Assembly (NCBI RefSeq): GCF_900111905.1
Contig: NZ_FOKM01000001.1
Coordinates: 744,001 to 808,000, forward strand
Direction of reading: 5' to 3'
DNA: 64,000 bases
Source of the DNA: Rhizobium sp. NFR07
GTDB taxonomy: Bacteria; Pseudomonadota; Alphaproteobacteria; Rhizobiales; Rhizobiaceae
The notes under the pieces were generated by a model that had not been told where the DNA came from, made no database searches, and saw only the letters and a program-made list of their open reading frames with translations. Below, piece after piece: positions 1 through 9,104 of this stretch. The translations under genes were made by a program, and so were the position numbers. Positions within the stretch are counted from its first letter, which is position 1. Each line of letters opens with the position of its first letter.

Positions 1-390
1 TATCTCACGGGCGAAATCGCTACGCGCTGGGTGGAAAACGGTACCGCGCAGCGGCTGCTCGAAATCCAGCGCGAGGAGGCTCGTGCGCGCCAAATGATAG
101 CCACGGAAATTCTTGGCGACCACATCGCCTCCAGTCATCCGCTCGCGCTTTGCGCCTGGCTGAAGGTTCCTCCGCACTGGAGCGAAGAGGGGCTGGTCCG
201 CTCGCTCACCAATCAGAATGTTGCTGTCACGCCATCGGAACCCTTCATCGCCGGGCCGGGCCATGGCGGTGGCATCCGTATATGCCTGGGTGGACGCCTC
301 AACCATGCAACCCTCACCAAGGCGCTGACAACCGTCCGTCAGGTCTTCGAGCAATTGCCTCCCGTCTATGACATCGGTTCGATCGGCTGA
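1..390 (+). CDS. enuR: C-terminal end of a MocR/PdxR-type (GntR-aminotransferase) regulator, probably EnuR
   Basis: The frame is open from base 1, so the gene begins upstream of the window and only about 129 residues are visible. They match the end of the fold-type-I aminotransferase domain of MocR/PdxR regulators: an ALCAWL segment, then NVAVTPSEPF, then an IRICLGG strand close to the C-terminus. Known biology: EnuR is the PLP-binding MocR regulator that represses ectoine uptake and catabolism genes and is encoded beside them. Here the fragment lies directly upstream of eutB on the same strand, which is why EnuR is inferred. The DNA-binding half is outside the window, so the assignment rests on context plus the aminotransferase tail. 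Confidence 0.75.
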   Translation, partial: YLTGEIATRWVENGTAQRLLEIQREEARARQMIATEILGDHIASSHPLALCAWLKVPPHWSEEGLVRSLTNQNVAVTPSEPFIAGPGHGGGIRICLGGRLNHATLTKALTTVRQVFEQLPPVYDIGSIG

Positions 391-398
391 TGCATATC

Positions 399-428
399 CC
401 GACAATCATTGAATCATTACAATATAAT
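399..428 (+). promoter_or_regulatory. Candidate sigma70-type promoter for the ectoine operon
   Basis: A perfect TATAAT -10 box is at 423-428 with CCGACA as a -35 candidate at 399-404 and an 18-base spacer. It lies between the regulator stop codon and eutB. A second option is TTGACA at 431-436, but it has only a poor -10. The start site would fall near 435. Seen in sequence only; not tested. Confidence 0.45.
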
Positions 429-445
429 AATTGACATGATTTTAC

Positions 446-478
446 TTCGCTCTCAACATGACAATCATGAAGAGCGAA
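446..478. promoter_or_regulatory. Inverted repeat at the start of the ectoine operon (possible operator)
   Basis: TTCGCTCT at 446-453 is matched by its reverse complement AGAGCGAA at 471-478 with a 17-base spacer. It lies just downstream of the predicted promoter and before the preferred eutB start. It could be a regulator-binding site or a leader hairpin. If eutB instead starts at 458, the repeat lies mostly inside the coding region and may mean nothing. Confidence 0.35.
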
Positions 479-502
479 ATCCTGTCCAGATCAGCCGAAA
501 AG

Positions 503-1477
503 ATGATGCTGCCAGTCACGCTGGCGGACATCGAGCAGGCTGCGGCGCGCATCGTCGGCCGCGTGACGCGCACGCCGCTCGTCCGCTCCAGTTCTCTCTC
601 CGGGCTTACCGGTCAGCCGGTTCATCTGAAGCTCGAAACACGTCAGCCTGTCGGCGCCTTCAAGCTACGCGGCGCAATGAACGCTATCCTGTCGCTGGAT
701 GAGGCGGCACGCAGGCGGGGTCTCGTGACCGCCTCGACGGGCAATCACGGCCGCGCCGTCGCCTATGCCGCCCGCGAACTGGGCGTGCCGGCAACGATCT
801 GCATGTCATCGCTCGTGCCCACCAACAAGGTTGAGGCGATCCGCGCACTCGATGCGGAAATCCGTATCGTCGGCACCTCGCAGGACGATGCACAGGAAGA
901 GGTGGAGCGCCTAGTTCAAAGCCGCAGCCTCACGCCTATCCCGCCTTTCGATGATGTGGATGTCGTTGCAGGCCAGGGCACGATCGGCCTCGAAATTGTC
1001 GAGGAACTGCCCGATTTGGCAACCGTGCTTGTTCCCCTCTCCGGAGGCGGCCTGGCGGGCGGCATTGCCGTTGCCGTCAAGGCTTTGAAGCCGCAAGCGC
1101 GCATCATCGGCATCTCGATGGAGCGCGGGGCAGCCATGCATGCTGCCATCGCAGCCGGTAAGCCCGTTTCGATCCGCGAGGAGGAAACACTGGCGGATTC
1201 GCTGGGCGGTGGCATCGGGCTCAAAAACCAGGTCACCTTTGCGCTTTGCCGTGATCTCCTCGATGAAGTCGTCCTGCTGACCGAAGACGAAATTGCCGCC
1301 GGCATGCGTCATGCGGCGCATGAAGAAGGCGAGATCGTTGAAGGCGCGGGTACGGTCGGCATCGCCGCCATTTTGGCCGGAAAGGTTCGCCTCTCAGGCC
1401 CCACCGCCATCATTCTATCGGGCAGCAATATCGACCCGGCGAGCCATCGGAAAATCGTCGACGGAGCCGCCGCATGA
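503..1477 (+). CDS. eutB: Threonine dehydratase-like PLP enzyme EutB (hydroxyectoine utilisation)
   Basis: Fold-type-II PLP enzyme of the serine/threonine dehydratase family, about 324 residues. The PLP lysine sits in VGAFKLRGA, the asparagine loop in STGNHGRA, and the glycine-rich phosphate loop in SGGGLAGG. In characterised ectoine loci EutB is assigned to hydroxyectoine breakdown, where it is thought to help remove the hydroxyl group. ATG 503 is preferred because it gives the usual N-terminus of the family; ATG 458 and 467 are in frame but lack a ribosome site. The stop overlaps the eutC start (ATGA), so the two are translationally coupled. The locus context makes EutB much likelier than a biosynthetic IlvA. 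Confidence 0.82.
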   Translation: MMLPVTLADIEQAAARIVGRVTRTPLVRSSSLSGLTGQPVHLKLETRQPVGAFKLRGAMNAILSLDEAARRRGLVTASTGNHGRAVAYAARELGVPATICMSSLVPTNKVEAIRALDAEIRIVGTSQDDAQEEVERLVQSRSLTPIPPFDDVDVVAGQGTIGLEIVEELPDLATVLVPLSGGGLAGGIAVAVKALKPQARIIGISMERGAAMHAAIAAGKPVSIREEETLADSLGGGIGLKNQVTFALCRDLLDEVVLLTEDEIAAGMRHAAHEEGEIVEGAGTVGIAAILAGKVRLSGPTAIILSGSNIDPASHRKIVDGAAA

Positions 1478-2487
1478 GCCATATCAGCATCCTGACCGAA
1501 AAAGACCTGCGTCCTATCGTCAGCCTCGACCTGTCGGCAGTCGAGTGCGTCGAACAGGCCTTTGCGGCGCTCGCCACCAAAGCCGTTGCCATGCCGCCGA
1601 TCCTTCGGCTGGACATCCCCGAATTCCGCGGCGAAGTGGATGTGAAGACCGCCTATGTACCGGGCTTTGATGGCTTTGCCATAAAAGTCAGCCCCGGCTT
1701 CTTCGACAATCCGGCACTCGGCCTGCCGAGCCTCAACGGACTGATGATCCTCTTCAGTTCGAGGACCGGATTGGTCGAAGCCCTTCTTCTCGACAATGGT
1801 TATCTCACCGACGTGCGCACGGCCGCAGCCGGTGCGGTCGCTGCCAGACATCTGTCACGTGAAGACGCTTCCGTCGCCACGATCTTCGGTGCCGGCATGC
1901 AGGCGAGGTTGCAGCTTGAGGCGCTGATGCTTGTGCGGCCGATAAGGTCGGCGCGCATATGGGCGCGCGATCATGCCAAGGCGCAGAAGCTTGCCGGCGA
2001 TTTCGCCCTTGAGCACGGCATCGAGGTTATCGCCATGGCCGATCCGCAGGAAGCCATGCGTGGGGCCGACATCGTTGTCACTACGACACCTGCCGAAAAA
2101 CCGATCCTGATGGCGGAATGGCTTGAACCCGGCCAGCACCTGACCGCGATGGGATCGGATGCCGAACATAAGAACGAGATCGATCCGGCCGTCTTTGCGC
2201 GTGCGACCTACGTCGCCGATCGCATCACCCAGACCCGCATTCTCGGCGAGTTGCACCATGCCATCACGGCGGGGGCAGCGAAGCCGGATCAGCAATTCAC
2301 CGAGCTTGGAGCCGTCATCGCCGGCAAGGCGAAGGGGCGAACAAACGCAGAAGAAATCACCTTCGCCGACCTCACGGGCACCGGCGTGCAGGATACCGCC
2401 ATCGCCAATCTGGCCGTCACCCGCGCAAGAGATGCGGGAAGCGGCCAGACCATCGAGAACGACAGAAAAATGGGAGATGCAGCGTGA
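1474..2487 (+). CDS. eutC: Ornithine cyclodeaminase/mu-crystallin family protein EutC
   Basis: A 337-residue member of the ornithine cyclodeaminase/mu-crystallin family with an N-terminal dimer/substrate domain and a Rossmann NAD(P) domain (GAGMQARLQLEAL near residue 137). The substrate-side segments DIPEFRGEVDVKTAYVPGF and GYLTDVRTAAAGAVAA are typical. In ectoine-degrading proteobacteria EutC accompanies EutB and is thought to act on the hydroxyectoine branch. It overlaps eutB by 4 bases upstream, and the next gene starts with GTG inside its stop codon. The exact reaction has not been fixed by sequence. Confidence 0.82.
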   Translation: MSHISILTEKDLRPIVSLDLSAVECVEQAFAALATKAVAMPPILRLDIPEFRGEVDVKTAYVPGFDGFAIKVSPGFFDNPALGLPSLNGLMILFSSRTGLVEALLLDNGYLTDVRTAAAGAVAARHLSREDASVATIFGAGMQARLQLEALMLVRPIRSARIWARDHAKAQKLAGDFALEHGIEVIAMADPQEAMRGADIVVTTTPAEKPILMAEWLEPGQHLTAMGSDAEHKNEIDPAVFARATYVADRITQTRILGELHHAITAGAAKPDQQFTELGAVIAGKAKGRTNAEEITFADLTGTGVQDTAIANLAVTRARDAGSGQTIENDRKMGDAA

Positions 2488-3662
2488 GTGTAACGCTGAA
2501 CTTTGCGCGCGAGGAATATGCCGAGCGCCTGTCCAAAACCCGCCATGCGATGGAGAAAGCCGGGATCGATCTCCTGATCGTCACCGATCCGTCCAATATG
2601 CATTGGCTCACCGGCTATGATGGCTGGTCCTTCTATGTGCATCAATGCGTGCTGGTACCGCCGAGCGGCGAGCCGATCTGGTACGGCCGCAAACAGGACG
2701 CCAATGGCGCCAAGCGTACCGCCTATCTCGACCACGACAATATCATCGGCTACCCGGACCACTACGTCCAGTCGACCGAACGTCACCCAATGGATCTGCT
2801 TTCGCAGATCATCGATGAGCGCAAATGGTCCGGTCTCACGGTCGGCGTCGAGATGGACAATTACTATTTCTCGGCCGCAGCCTTCGCCTCGCTACAGAAA
2901 CATCTGCCCAATGCCCGTTTCAAGGATGCGGCAGGTCTCGTCAACTGGCAGCGTGCGGTCAAAAGTCCGACCGAGCTCGATTATATGCGCCGGGCCGGCA
3001 AGATCGTCGAACTGATGCACAAGCGCATCGTCGACGTCGTCGAACCCGGCATGCGCAAATGCGATCTCGTCGCCGAGATCTACGATGCGGGTATTCGCGG
3101 CACGCCCGAGTTCGGCGGTGACTATCCGGCGATCGTCCCGCTTCTGCCGTCGGGAGCCGATGCTTCCGCCCCGCATTTGACATGGGACGACAAACCGATG
3201 CGCTCCGGCGAAGGCACGTTTTTCGAGATTGCCGGGGCCTATAAGCGCTATCACTGCCCGCTGTCGCGCACCGTATTTCTCGGCAAGCCGACGCAGGCTT
3301 TTCTCGATGCGGAAAAGGCAACGCTCGAAGGCATGGAAGCGGGGCTCTCTGCCGCCAGGCCGGGCAATACCTGCGAAGATATCGCCAATGCCTTCTTCGC
3401 CGTCTTGAAGAAATACGGGATCATCAAGGACAACCGCACCGGCTATCCGATCGGTCTCTCCTATCCGCCGGACTGGGGCGAACGCACCATGAGCCTGCGC
3501 CCGGGCGACCGCACCGAGCTGAAGCCCGGCATGACCTTCCATTTCATGACCGGCCTTTGGCTGGAGGACATGGGGCTCGAAATCACCGAAAGCATCGCGA
3601 TCACCGAAACCGGCGTCGAATGCCTGTCGAACGTGCCGCGCCAGCTCTTCGTGAAGGGTTGA
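2484..3662 (+). CDS. doeA: Ectoine hydrolase DoeA/EutD (M24 peptidase family)
   Basis: A 392-residue M24 (creatinase/Xaa-Pro peptidase fold) protein. In the ectoine pathway this family opens the ectoine ring to give N-acetyl-2,4-diaminobutyrate. The N-terminal creatinase-like domain starts with VTDPSNMHWLTGYDGW, and the C-terminal pita-bread domain follows from about residue 160. Canonical metallopeptidase ligands are only partly present, as is usual for ectoine hydrolases. The start is GTG, overlapping the eutC stop (GTGA). The deacetylase DoeB follows after 4 bases. The name rests on family and the intact doeA-doeB pair; eutD is the synonym used in Sinorhizobium. Confidence 0.88.
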   Translation: MSVTLNFAREEYAERLSKTRHAMEKAGIDLLIVTDPSNMHWLTGYDGWSFYVHQCVLVPPSGEPIWYGRKQDANGAKRTAYLDHDNIIGYPDHYVQSTERHPMDLLSQIIDERKWSGLTVGVEMDNYYFSAAAFASLQKHLPNARFKDAAGLVNWQRAVKSPTELDYMRRAGKIVELMHKRIVDVVEPGMRKCDLVAEIYDAGIRGTPEFGGDYPAIVPLLPSGADASAPHLTWDDKPMRSGEGTFFEIAGAYKRYHCPLSRTVFLGKPTQAFLDAEKATLEGMEAGLSAARPGNTCEDIANAFFAVLKKYGIIKDNRTGYPIGLSYPPDWGERTMSLRPGDRTELKPGMTFHFMTGLWLEDMGLEITESIAITETGVECLSNVPRQLFVKG

Positions 3663-3666
3663 GACC

Positions 3667-4680
3667 ATGCTGACCAGCGCCCTTCGCCCCTCCCCCATTA
3701 CCCCTTCCGTCGATTTCGGCGCGAAGGGTGTCCAGCACGGTCACCTGCGCCTGCCTTATAGCCGCGATGACAGTGCCTGGGGTTCGGTGATGATCCCGAT
3801 CTGCATCATTGCCAGTGGCGAAGGCCCGACTGCCCTTCTCACCGGCGCCAACCACGGCGACGAGTACGAAGGACCGGCCGCGCTTTTCGAACTGGCGCAG
3901 ATGCTCGATCCCGCGCAGGTGAGCGGGCGTATCATCATCGTACCGGCGCTCAACTATCCGGCATTCCGCGCCGGTACTCGCACCTCGCCGATTGACCGCG
4001 GAAACCTGAACCGTAGTTTCCCTGGTCGACCGGATGGTACGGTGACGGAAAAGATTGCCGACTACGTCACGCGCCATCTGATCCCGCTGGCGGATATCGT
4101 GCTCGACTTCCATTCAGGCGGCAAGACGCTCGACTTCCTGCCTTACGCCGCAGCACACGAACTGCCGGACAAGGACAACGAGGCGCGCTGCTTTGAGGCC
4201 GTGGCGGCTTTCGCCGCACCCTATTCGATGAAGATGCTGGAGATCGATGCTGTCGGCATGCTCGACACGACCGTCGAAGAGATGGGCAAGGTCTTTGTCA
4301 CGACCGAACTCGGCGGGGCCGGCACCGCCAGCGCAAGAACGATCGAGATCGCGCGGAAAGGCAGCCTCAATCTCCTGCGTCATGCCGGTATCTTGAACGG
4401 TTCGCCGGAGGTTCAACCGACACGCTGGCTGGACATGCCATCGAGCGACTGTTTCACTTTTGCAGAGGACGACGGGCTCATCGCCTTTGCCCGCGATCTG
4501 GGCGAGCCGGTCAGAACGGGTGAGACGATCGCCCGGGTGTACCCCGTCGGCAAGACCGGCCTTGCACCAATCGAATATCGCGCGGCCATGGATGGCATGC
4601 TTGCGGCGCGCCACGTGCCCGGCCTCATCAAGACCGGCGACTGCCTTTCCGTCATCGCAACGATTACGGAGAAGACCTGA
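3667..4680 (+). CDS. doeB: N-alpha-acetyl-L-2,4-diaminobutyrate deacetylase DoeB/EutE
   Basis: A 337-residue member of the succinylglutamate desuccinylase/aspartoacylase (AstE/AspA) zinc hydrolase family. The metal motif GANHGDEYEG supplies H and E; RGNLNRSFPG and LDFHSGG supply further conserved residues (Arg/Asn and the third ligand His). DoeB removes the acetyl group from the product of DoeA, giving 2,4-diaminobutyrate. It starts 4 bases after doeA and ends 61 bases before ehuB, where an AGAGGAG ribosome site begins the transporter half of the operon. Confidence 0.88.
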   Translation: MLTSALRPSPITPSVDFGAKGVQHGHLRLPYSRDDSAWGSVMIPICIIASGEGPTALLTGANHGDEYEGPAALFELAQMLDPAQVSGRIIIVPALNYPAFRAGTRTSPIDRGNLNRSFPGRPDGTVTEKIADYVTRHLIPLADIVLDFHSGGKTLDFLPYAAAHELPDKDNEARCFEAVAAFAAPYSMKMLEIDAVGMLDTTVEEMGKVFVTTELGGAGTASARTIEIARKGSLNLLRHAGILNGSPEVQPTRWLDMPSSDCFTFAEDDGLIAFARDLGEPVRTGETIARVYPVGKTGLAPIEYRAAMDGMLAARHVPGLIKTGDCLSVIATITEKT

Positions 4681-4741
4681 CCAGACCAACGGCGTGAGAT
4701 CCGAAAACGGACCACGAAAACCCAACCAGAGGAGTATTCAC

Positions 4742-5593
4742 ATGCGCATGACCAAAATCGCCGGACTTTCCGCCCTCGCCCTTACCATCGGCATCACGTC
4801 TGCAAGCGCGCTGACTGTCGAAGAGGTCAAGGAGCAGGGTTATATCCGCGCCGCGACAGCCAACGAAGTGCCCTATTCCTACATGCAGCCTGACGGCACC
4901 TCCGCCGGCATCGGCCCGGACGTGGCCAACGCAGTGCTGAAGTCCATGGGCATCGAGGAAGTCAACTGGACCGTGACGCCGTTCGGCACGCTGATCCCCG
5001 GCCTGAAAGCCCGCCGCTTCGACTTCGCGGCCGCGGAACAGAACATTTCGCCCGAACGCTGCAAGCAGGTCTCCTTCACCGAGCCGAACTCGTCCTATGG
5101 TGAAGGTCTTCTGGTGAAGAAGGGCAATCCGAAGGGCCTGACCACCTATGCAGACATCGCCAAGGATCCGTCGCTAAAGGTGGCCGTCGTTTCCGGTGCA
5201 AACAATGTCGACTTCCTGCGGGCCGTCGGCGTCAAGGATGAGCAGATCGTCTTCATTCCCGCCAATGCCGATGCGATACCGACCGTGCAGAGTCGCGCCG
5301 ACGCCTATGCGGCAACCGAGCTGACCGTCTCGGAACTCGCCAAGGGTCAGGCCAATGTCGAGCAGGTCGCGCCGTTTGAAGATCCGATCGTCAAGGATGC
5401 ACCGGTCCGCAACTATGGCGGCTTTGCCTTCCGGCCCGAAGACAAGGAGCTGCGCGACGCCTTTAACGCCGCTCTCGTCGAGTTCCGCAAGACGGATGAC
5501 TACAAGAAGATCCTGACCAAATACGGCTTGTCCGAGCAGAGCATCGCCGCGGCTGCCGAAAAGAACGTCGCCGATCTCTGCGCCGGCAAGTAA
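4742..5593 (+). CDS. ehuB: Ectoine/hydroxyectoine ABC transporter, substrate-binding protein EhuB
   Basis: A 283-residue periplasmic binding protein of the amino-acid (SBP_bac_3) class. A Sec signal peptide ends near residue 23 (SASA, then LTVEE). The lobe motifs include PYSYMQPDG, GIGPDVANAVL and FGTLIPGL. Known EhuB proteins bind ectoine and hydroxyectoine through aromatic cages; EVPYSYM and the acidic/aromatic residues fit. The start follows a good AGAGGAG site. A stem-loop lies just after the stop, as often found after highly expressed binding-protein genes. Confidence 0.88.
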   Translation: MRMTKIAGLSALALTIGITSASALTVEEVKEQGYIRAATANEVPYSYMQPDGTSAGIGPDVANAVLKSMGIEEVNWTVTPFGTLIPGLKARRFDFAAAEQNISPERCKQVSFTEPNSSYGEGLLVKKGNPKGLTTYADIAKDPSLKVAVVSGANNVDFLRAVGVKDEQIVFIPANADAIPTVQSRADAYAATELTVSELAKGQANVEQVAPFEDPIVKDAPVRNYGGFAFRPEDKELRDAFNAALVEFRKTDDYKKILTKYGLSEQSIAAAAEKNVADLCAGK

Positions 5594-5602
5594 CGGCAGA
5601 AA

Positions 5603-5626
5603 GGCGCTCGGCCCTGACCGGGCGCC
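5603..5626 (+). terminator. Intra-operon stem-loop between ehuB and ehuC
   Basis: GGCGCTCGG at 5603-5611 pairs with CCGGGCGCC at 5618-5626 around a 6-base loop, nine pairs with one G-U. No T-run follows. It is more likely a partial terminator or 3'-end stabiliser that keeps ehuB mRNA in excess over ehuCDA than a full stop. Confidence 0.55.
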
Positions 5627-5653
5627 ATTCGTCAAACCTCGGGAGACTTCCAG

Positions 5654-6319
5654 ATGGACTGGGCAGCCTACCTGCCGATGCTCTGGCAAGGTGCCGTCGT
5701 CACCATGACGATTACGCTGGCGTCGATCGCCGTCGGAGCGGTACTCGCCTTCTTCTTCGGCATTCTGCGCGTTGAAGGCGGGCCTGTCCTGTCGGCTATC
5801 GCACTTTGTTACACGGAAGTGTTTCGCGGCACCTCGCTGTTCGTTCAGCTCTTCTGGTTCTATTACGCATTGCCGCTGGTCGGATTGAGCTTCGATCCGA
5901 TCACGACAGGCATTCTGGTGCTTGCAGCACATGCGGGCGGTTATGGTGCGGAAATCGTCCGCGGTGCTCTTTCGTCCGTCTCGACACAGCAGCTGGAAGC
6001 TGCCCGCGCGCTGAACTTCAACCGTTTCCAGACATTGTTTCGCATCTCATTGCCGCAAGCGGTGGTCGAGATGATGCCGGCCTTCGGCAATCTCGCAATC
6101 GAGACGCTAAAACTCTCCTCGCTCGTGTCGCTGATCTCCATCGCGGACCTGACCTTCGCGGCTCAGTCGATCCGCAATATCACGCTCGATAGCGCCAGCA
6201 TCTACTCGATCACGCTCCTCTGCTACTTCGCCATGTCGCTTGTGCTGATGATCGTGATCCGGGTGATCGAGCGCTTCGTGCGACGCGGCGACGTCTTCCC
6301 CCGCACCCGACATTCGTGA
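5654..6319 (+). CDS. ehuC: Ectoine ABC transporter, permease EhuC
   Basis: A 221-residue HisM/GlnP-type inner-membrane permease with about five hydrophobic segments. The EAA loop that contacts the ATPase is read as [20 protein letters not shown] near residues 112-131. It forms a heteropair with EhuD, which follows after 12 bases. A GGGAG ribosome site precedes the ATG. Family membership is clear; the ectoine specificity comes from the locus. Confidence 0.87.
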   Translation: MDWAAYLPMLWQGAVVTMTITLASIAVGAVLAFFFGILRVEGGPVLSAIALCYTEVFRGTSLFVQLFWFYYALPLVGLSFDPITTGILVLAAHAGGYGAEIVRGALSSVSTQQLEAARALNFNRFQTLFRISLPQAVVEMMPAFGNLAIETLKLSSLVSLISIADLTFAAQSIRNITLDSASIYSITLLCYFAMSLVLMIVIRVIERFVRRGDVFPRTRHS

Positions 6320-6331
6320 GGGCTTACGGTT

Positions 6332-7024
6332 ATGATGTATGGTTACGAATGGGACACGACGACGTGGGTCACCTACACGACCTCGATCCTGCCCATCATT
6401 TTGATCGGTTTGACGGTCACCCTGAAGGCCGCTGCCGCCGGCTTTGCCATCGCGCTGGTTCTCGGTCTGATTTTTGCCCTGCTGCGCCGCAGCCGCATCA
6501 AGATCATTTCCTGGCCGACAGCCTTGATCGTCGAGTTCCTGCGCGACACGCCACTCCTGGTGCAGCTCTTCTTTCTCTATTACGTGCTGCCCGATTTCGG
6601 CATCGTGCTTCCGGCATTTCTCACCGGTGCGCTGGCGCTAGGCCTGCAATATGCCGCCTATACCTCCGAGGTCTATCGGGGCGGTATCGAAGCCGTCCAT
6701 CATGGCCAATGGGAGGCGGCCACCGCGCTCAACCTGACGCGCATGCAGACCTATCGGGACATCATTATTCCCCAGGCAATTCCACGCATCCTGCCGGCCA
6801 TGGGCAACTATCTCGTCGCCATGATCAAGGAAACGCCGGTTCTCTCCGTCGTGACCGTGCTCGAGATGATGGGGCTGGCGAACATGATCGGCGAACGTAC
6901 CTTCGAATATCTCGTGCCGCTGACGCTAGTCGGCCTGATCTTCCTTCTCCTGACGCTGATCTGCTCGGTGGGCCTCCACCGGCTGCAGAAAGCTCTCCCG
7001 AAAGCAGGAATACCCTTGCGATGA
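6332..7024 (+). CDS. ehuD: Ectoine ABC transporter, permease EhuD
   Basis: A 230-residue HisQ/GlnP-type permease and partner of EhuC. The EAA loop is [20 protein letters not shown] followed by [10 protein letters not shown]. The TM segments near residues 15-40 and 45-75 frame a [14 protein letters not shown] motif typical of polar amino-acid permeases. Its stop overlaps the ehuA start (ATGA), giving coupling to the ATPase. Confidence 0.87.
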   Translation: MMYGYEWDTTTWVTYTTSILPIILIGLTVTLKAAAAGFAIALVLGLIFALLRRSRIKIISWPTALIVEFLRDTPLLVQLFFLYYVLPDFGIVLPAFLTGALALGLQYAAYTSEVYRGGIEAVHHGQWEAATALNLTRMQTYRDIIIPQAIPRILPAMGNYLVAMIKETPVLSVVTVLEMMGLANMIGERTFEYLVPLTLVGLIFLLLTLICSVGLHRLQKALPKAGIPLR

Positions 7025-7803
7025 CCGATAACAACAACCAGACCCTCATCGAATTTTCCGATGTCTCCAAGCGCTTCGGCATCCTGACCGTGCTCGACCA
7101 GTTCAATTTCAGCGTTGCGAAGGGCGAGAAGGTTACGCTGATCGGTCCGTCCGGCTCGGGCAAATCGACGGTCCTGCGTATTTTGATGACGCTGGAGCCG
7201 TTCCAGGAGGGCAAGCTCACGCTCGGCGACATGTCCTATCACGAGCAAGGTGGCAAAGGTCCGTTCCATGCTTCGGAAAAACATCTTCGCCAGATCCGCA
7301 ATCATGTCGGGATGGTCTTCCAGAGCTTCAATCTCTTTCCGCATATGACGGTTCTCCGCAACGTGGTGGAGGCACCCGTCCGGGTGCTGGGAATGGCGCG
7401 GGCGGAAGCCGAAGCGCGGGCGATCGAACTCCTGCAGATGGTGGGGCTTGCGGACAAGAAGGATCACTACCCGGTACAGCTTTCCGGCGGCCAGCAGCAA
7501 CGCGTCGCGATCGCGCGTGCGCTTGCCATGCGACCGCGCGTCCTGCTGTTCGACGAGCCGACATCCGCACTTGATCCGCAGCTCGTTGGGGAAGTTCTTT
7601 CCGTCATCCGCGGCCTGGCACGTGAGCATGATCTCACAATGCTGCTTGTCACCCACGAGATGCGCTTTGCCCGCGAGGTATCGGACCGTGTCTGCTTTTT
7701 CGACAAAGGCCGCATATGCGAGCAGGGAAAGCCGGAGGAAATATTCGGTGCGCCGCAACAGGAGCGGACACGCGAATTCCTGTCGTCGGTTTTAAATTCG
7801 TGA
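7021..7803 (+). CDS. ehuA: Ectoine ABC transporter, ATPase EhuA
   Basis: A 260-residue polar amino-acid-type ABC ATPase. Walker A is GPSGSGKST, the Q-loop is [15 protein letters not shown], the signature is [16 protein letters not shown], Walker B is [13 protein letters not shown], and the H-loop is LVTHEMRFA. The ATG lies in the ehuD stop overlap. In the well-known Sinorhizobium locus ehuA comes first; here it is last, after the permeases. Confidence 0.88.
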   Translation: MTDNNNQTLIEFSDVSKRFGILTVLDQFNFSVAKGEKVTLIGPSGSGKSTVLRILMTLEPFQEGKLTLGDMSYHEQGGKGPFHASEKHLRQIRNHVGMVFQSFNLFPHMTVLRNVVEAPVRVLGMARAEAEARAIELLQMVGLADKKDHYPVQLSGGQQQRVAIARALAMRPRVLLFDEPTSALDPQLVGEVLSVIRGLAREHDLTMLLVTHEMRFAREVSDRVCFFDKGRICEQGKPEEIFGAPQQERTREFLSSVLNS

Positions 7804-8007
7804 TGAGGCACTAGCGAGGCGACTGTGCGGGCCGTGAAAGAGAAGACGTTCCTGATCGGATGCAAACCCGCGCCCTGACCATGCAACTTGCTGCGGCAAG
7901 AGCATAGTGGAACGTGGCATTCGCTGCCCAGACCACGTGATCCTTGCATAGTCGTCGTTTCAACTCTTGGCAGAAGAGGCACAGCGGTGTCATGGCTTGC
8001 CTAGTTG

Positions 8008-8053
8008 GATTGGCGGATGATTGGTGCGCAATTTCCAGTCATCGCCAATCATC
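8008..8053. repeat. Overlapping inverted repeats between convergent operons
   Basis: GATTGGCG at 8008-8015 pairs with CGCCAATC at 8043-8050, and GATGATTGG at 8016-8024 pairs with CCAATCATC at 8045-8053, so two alternative pairings share one right arm. The site lies between the ends of ehuA and the oppositely oriented binding-protein gene and may act as a bidirectional terminator. There is no clear T-run. Nothing else was recognised in 7804-8084. Confidence 0.3.
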
Positions 8054-8084
8054 ACCCATTTCGGCTAGCGACCTCGGCAGGTTA

Positions 8085-9065
8085 TCACCCAGCGTTGATG
8101 AAAAGGTCGCCGGTATAGAATTTCTCCGGTGCCAGCGGCTCCTTCACCGTTCCGAAGTCCTGGAACATCTTGTTGAAGTCGGTCAGCCATTTGTTGACGG
8201 TACCGTCCTTGGTAAAGGCGTCCAGTTCCTGGGACGTCAGCATCTTGCGGCTGCGGGCGACTTTTTCAGTGGCCTCTTTCGGGGCGTTAAGGAAGGCCGT
8301 GGTGATCTCGATCGAGTGGTCAAGATTAGCCGCACGATAATCCATCGCCTTCTTCATGACCCGCAGGAATTTCTTCACCAGTTCCGGATCCTGCTCGACG
8401 ATCTCGTTGCGGGCCACGAACGTGTTGATGAACGAGGTCTGCGGATAAAAATCCTGGTTTGAGGCCAGTTCTTTCATGTCAGGCACGCGCGGTTTGATCG
8501 TGTCGATCAGAGGATACCAGATGCCGGCTGCATCGATCTGCTTGGAGGTGAAGGCGGCGACGACGGTCGATGGATCCATCGGCACCATCTGGATGTCGTT
8601 GATCGTCATGCCGGCCTTGGTCAGCGCCATGCGCAGGATCATGTCGCCCGACGTGCCCTGAGGCACGCCGACCTTCTTGCCCTTCAGGTCGGCCATAGTG
8701 CCGATGCTGGACTGCGCGATAACCCGGTCGGAAAAACCGATGTCATTGACACCGATCACCTTGGCGCGGCCGCTTGCCGGCAGCCATAGAGCGCCGGGAC
8801 CGATCGTGCCGAAGTTGAGACTGCCCGCGCCCATCGCCTGGATCTGGATCGGGCCGTTGGTGAAGACCTTCACCGAGGGTTCAATGCCCTCGGCCTCCCA
8901 CAGCTTCTGCTCCTCGGCGATGGCGAGCACGCTGGCATTCGGGAAATCGGCGATATAGCCGATGCTCATCTCCTGCGACTGAGCTTTGGCCCTGCCACCG
9001 ATGGAGAAGACGCTGGCGCCCGCGAGAGTCGCGCTCGTCACCATAAGATTTCGTCTCGTCAGCAT
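8085..9065 (-). CDS. NitT/TauT-family ABC transporter substrate-binding protein (organosulfur type)
   Basis: A 326-residue SsuA/TauA-like periplasmic binding protein with a TRRNLM N-terminus suggesting Tat or Sec export; the signal ends near GGRAKA. It has the SsuA-type core: LNFGTIGPGALWLPAS, LKGKKVGVPQGTSGDM, and DAAGIWYP. ATG 9065 is chosen because GGAGG lies 7 bases upstream; the ATG at 9071 sits on top of that site. It is the last gene of a minus-strand operon that begins with a sulfatase, so the ligand is probably a sulfate ester or sulfonate. The ligand itself cannot be read from sequence. Confidence 0.85.
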   Translation of the reverse strand: MLTRRNLMVTSATLAGASVFSIGGRAKAQSQEMSIGYIADFPNASVLAIAEEQKLWEAEGIEPSVKVFTNGPIQIQAMGAGSLNFGTIGPGALWLPASGRAKVIGVNDIGFSDRVIAQSSIGTMADLKGKKVGVPQGTSGDMILRMALTKAGMTINDIQMVPMDPSTVVAAFTSKQIDAAGIWYPLIDTIKPRVPDMKELASNQDFYPQTSFINTFVARNEIVEQDPELVKKFLRVMKKAMDYRAANLDHSIEITTAFLNAPKEATEKVARSRKMLTSQELDAFTKDGTVNKWLTDFNKMFQDFGTVKEPLAPEKFYTGDLFINAG

Positions 9066-9104
9066 GGTCATTCCTCCTTTGACGGGCTGATGAAAATGTC
9101 AGGG

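Noticed and set aside
4460..4741. In-frame N-terminal extension of EhuB
   Set aside because: It overlaps doeB and lacks a signal peptide; ATG 4742 has a strong ribosome site and is followed by a proper signal sequence.
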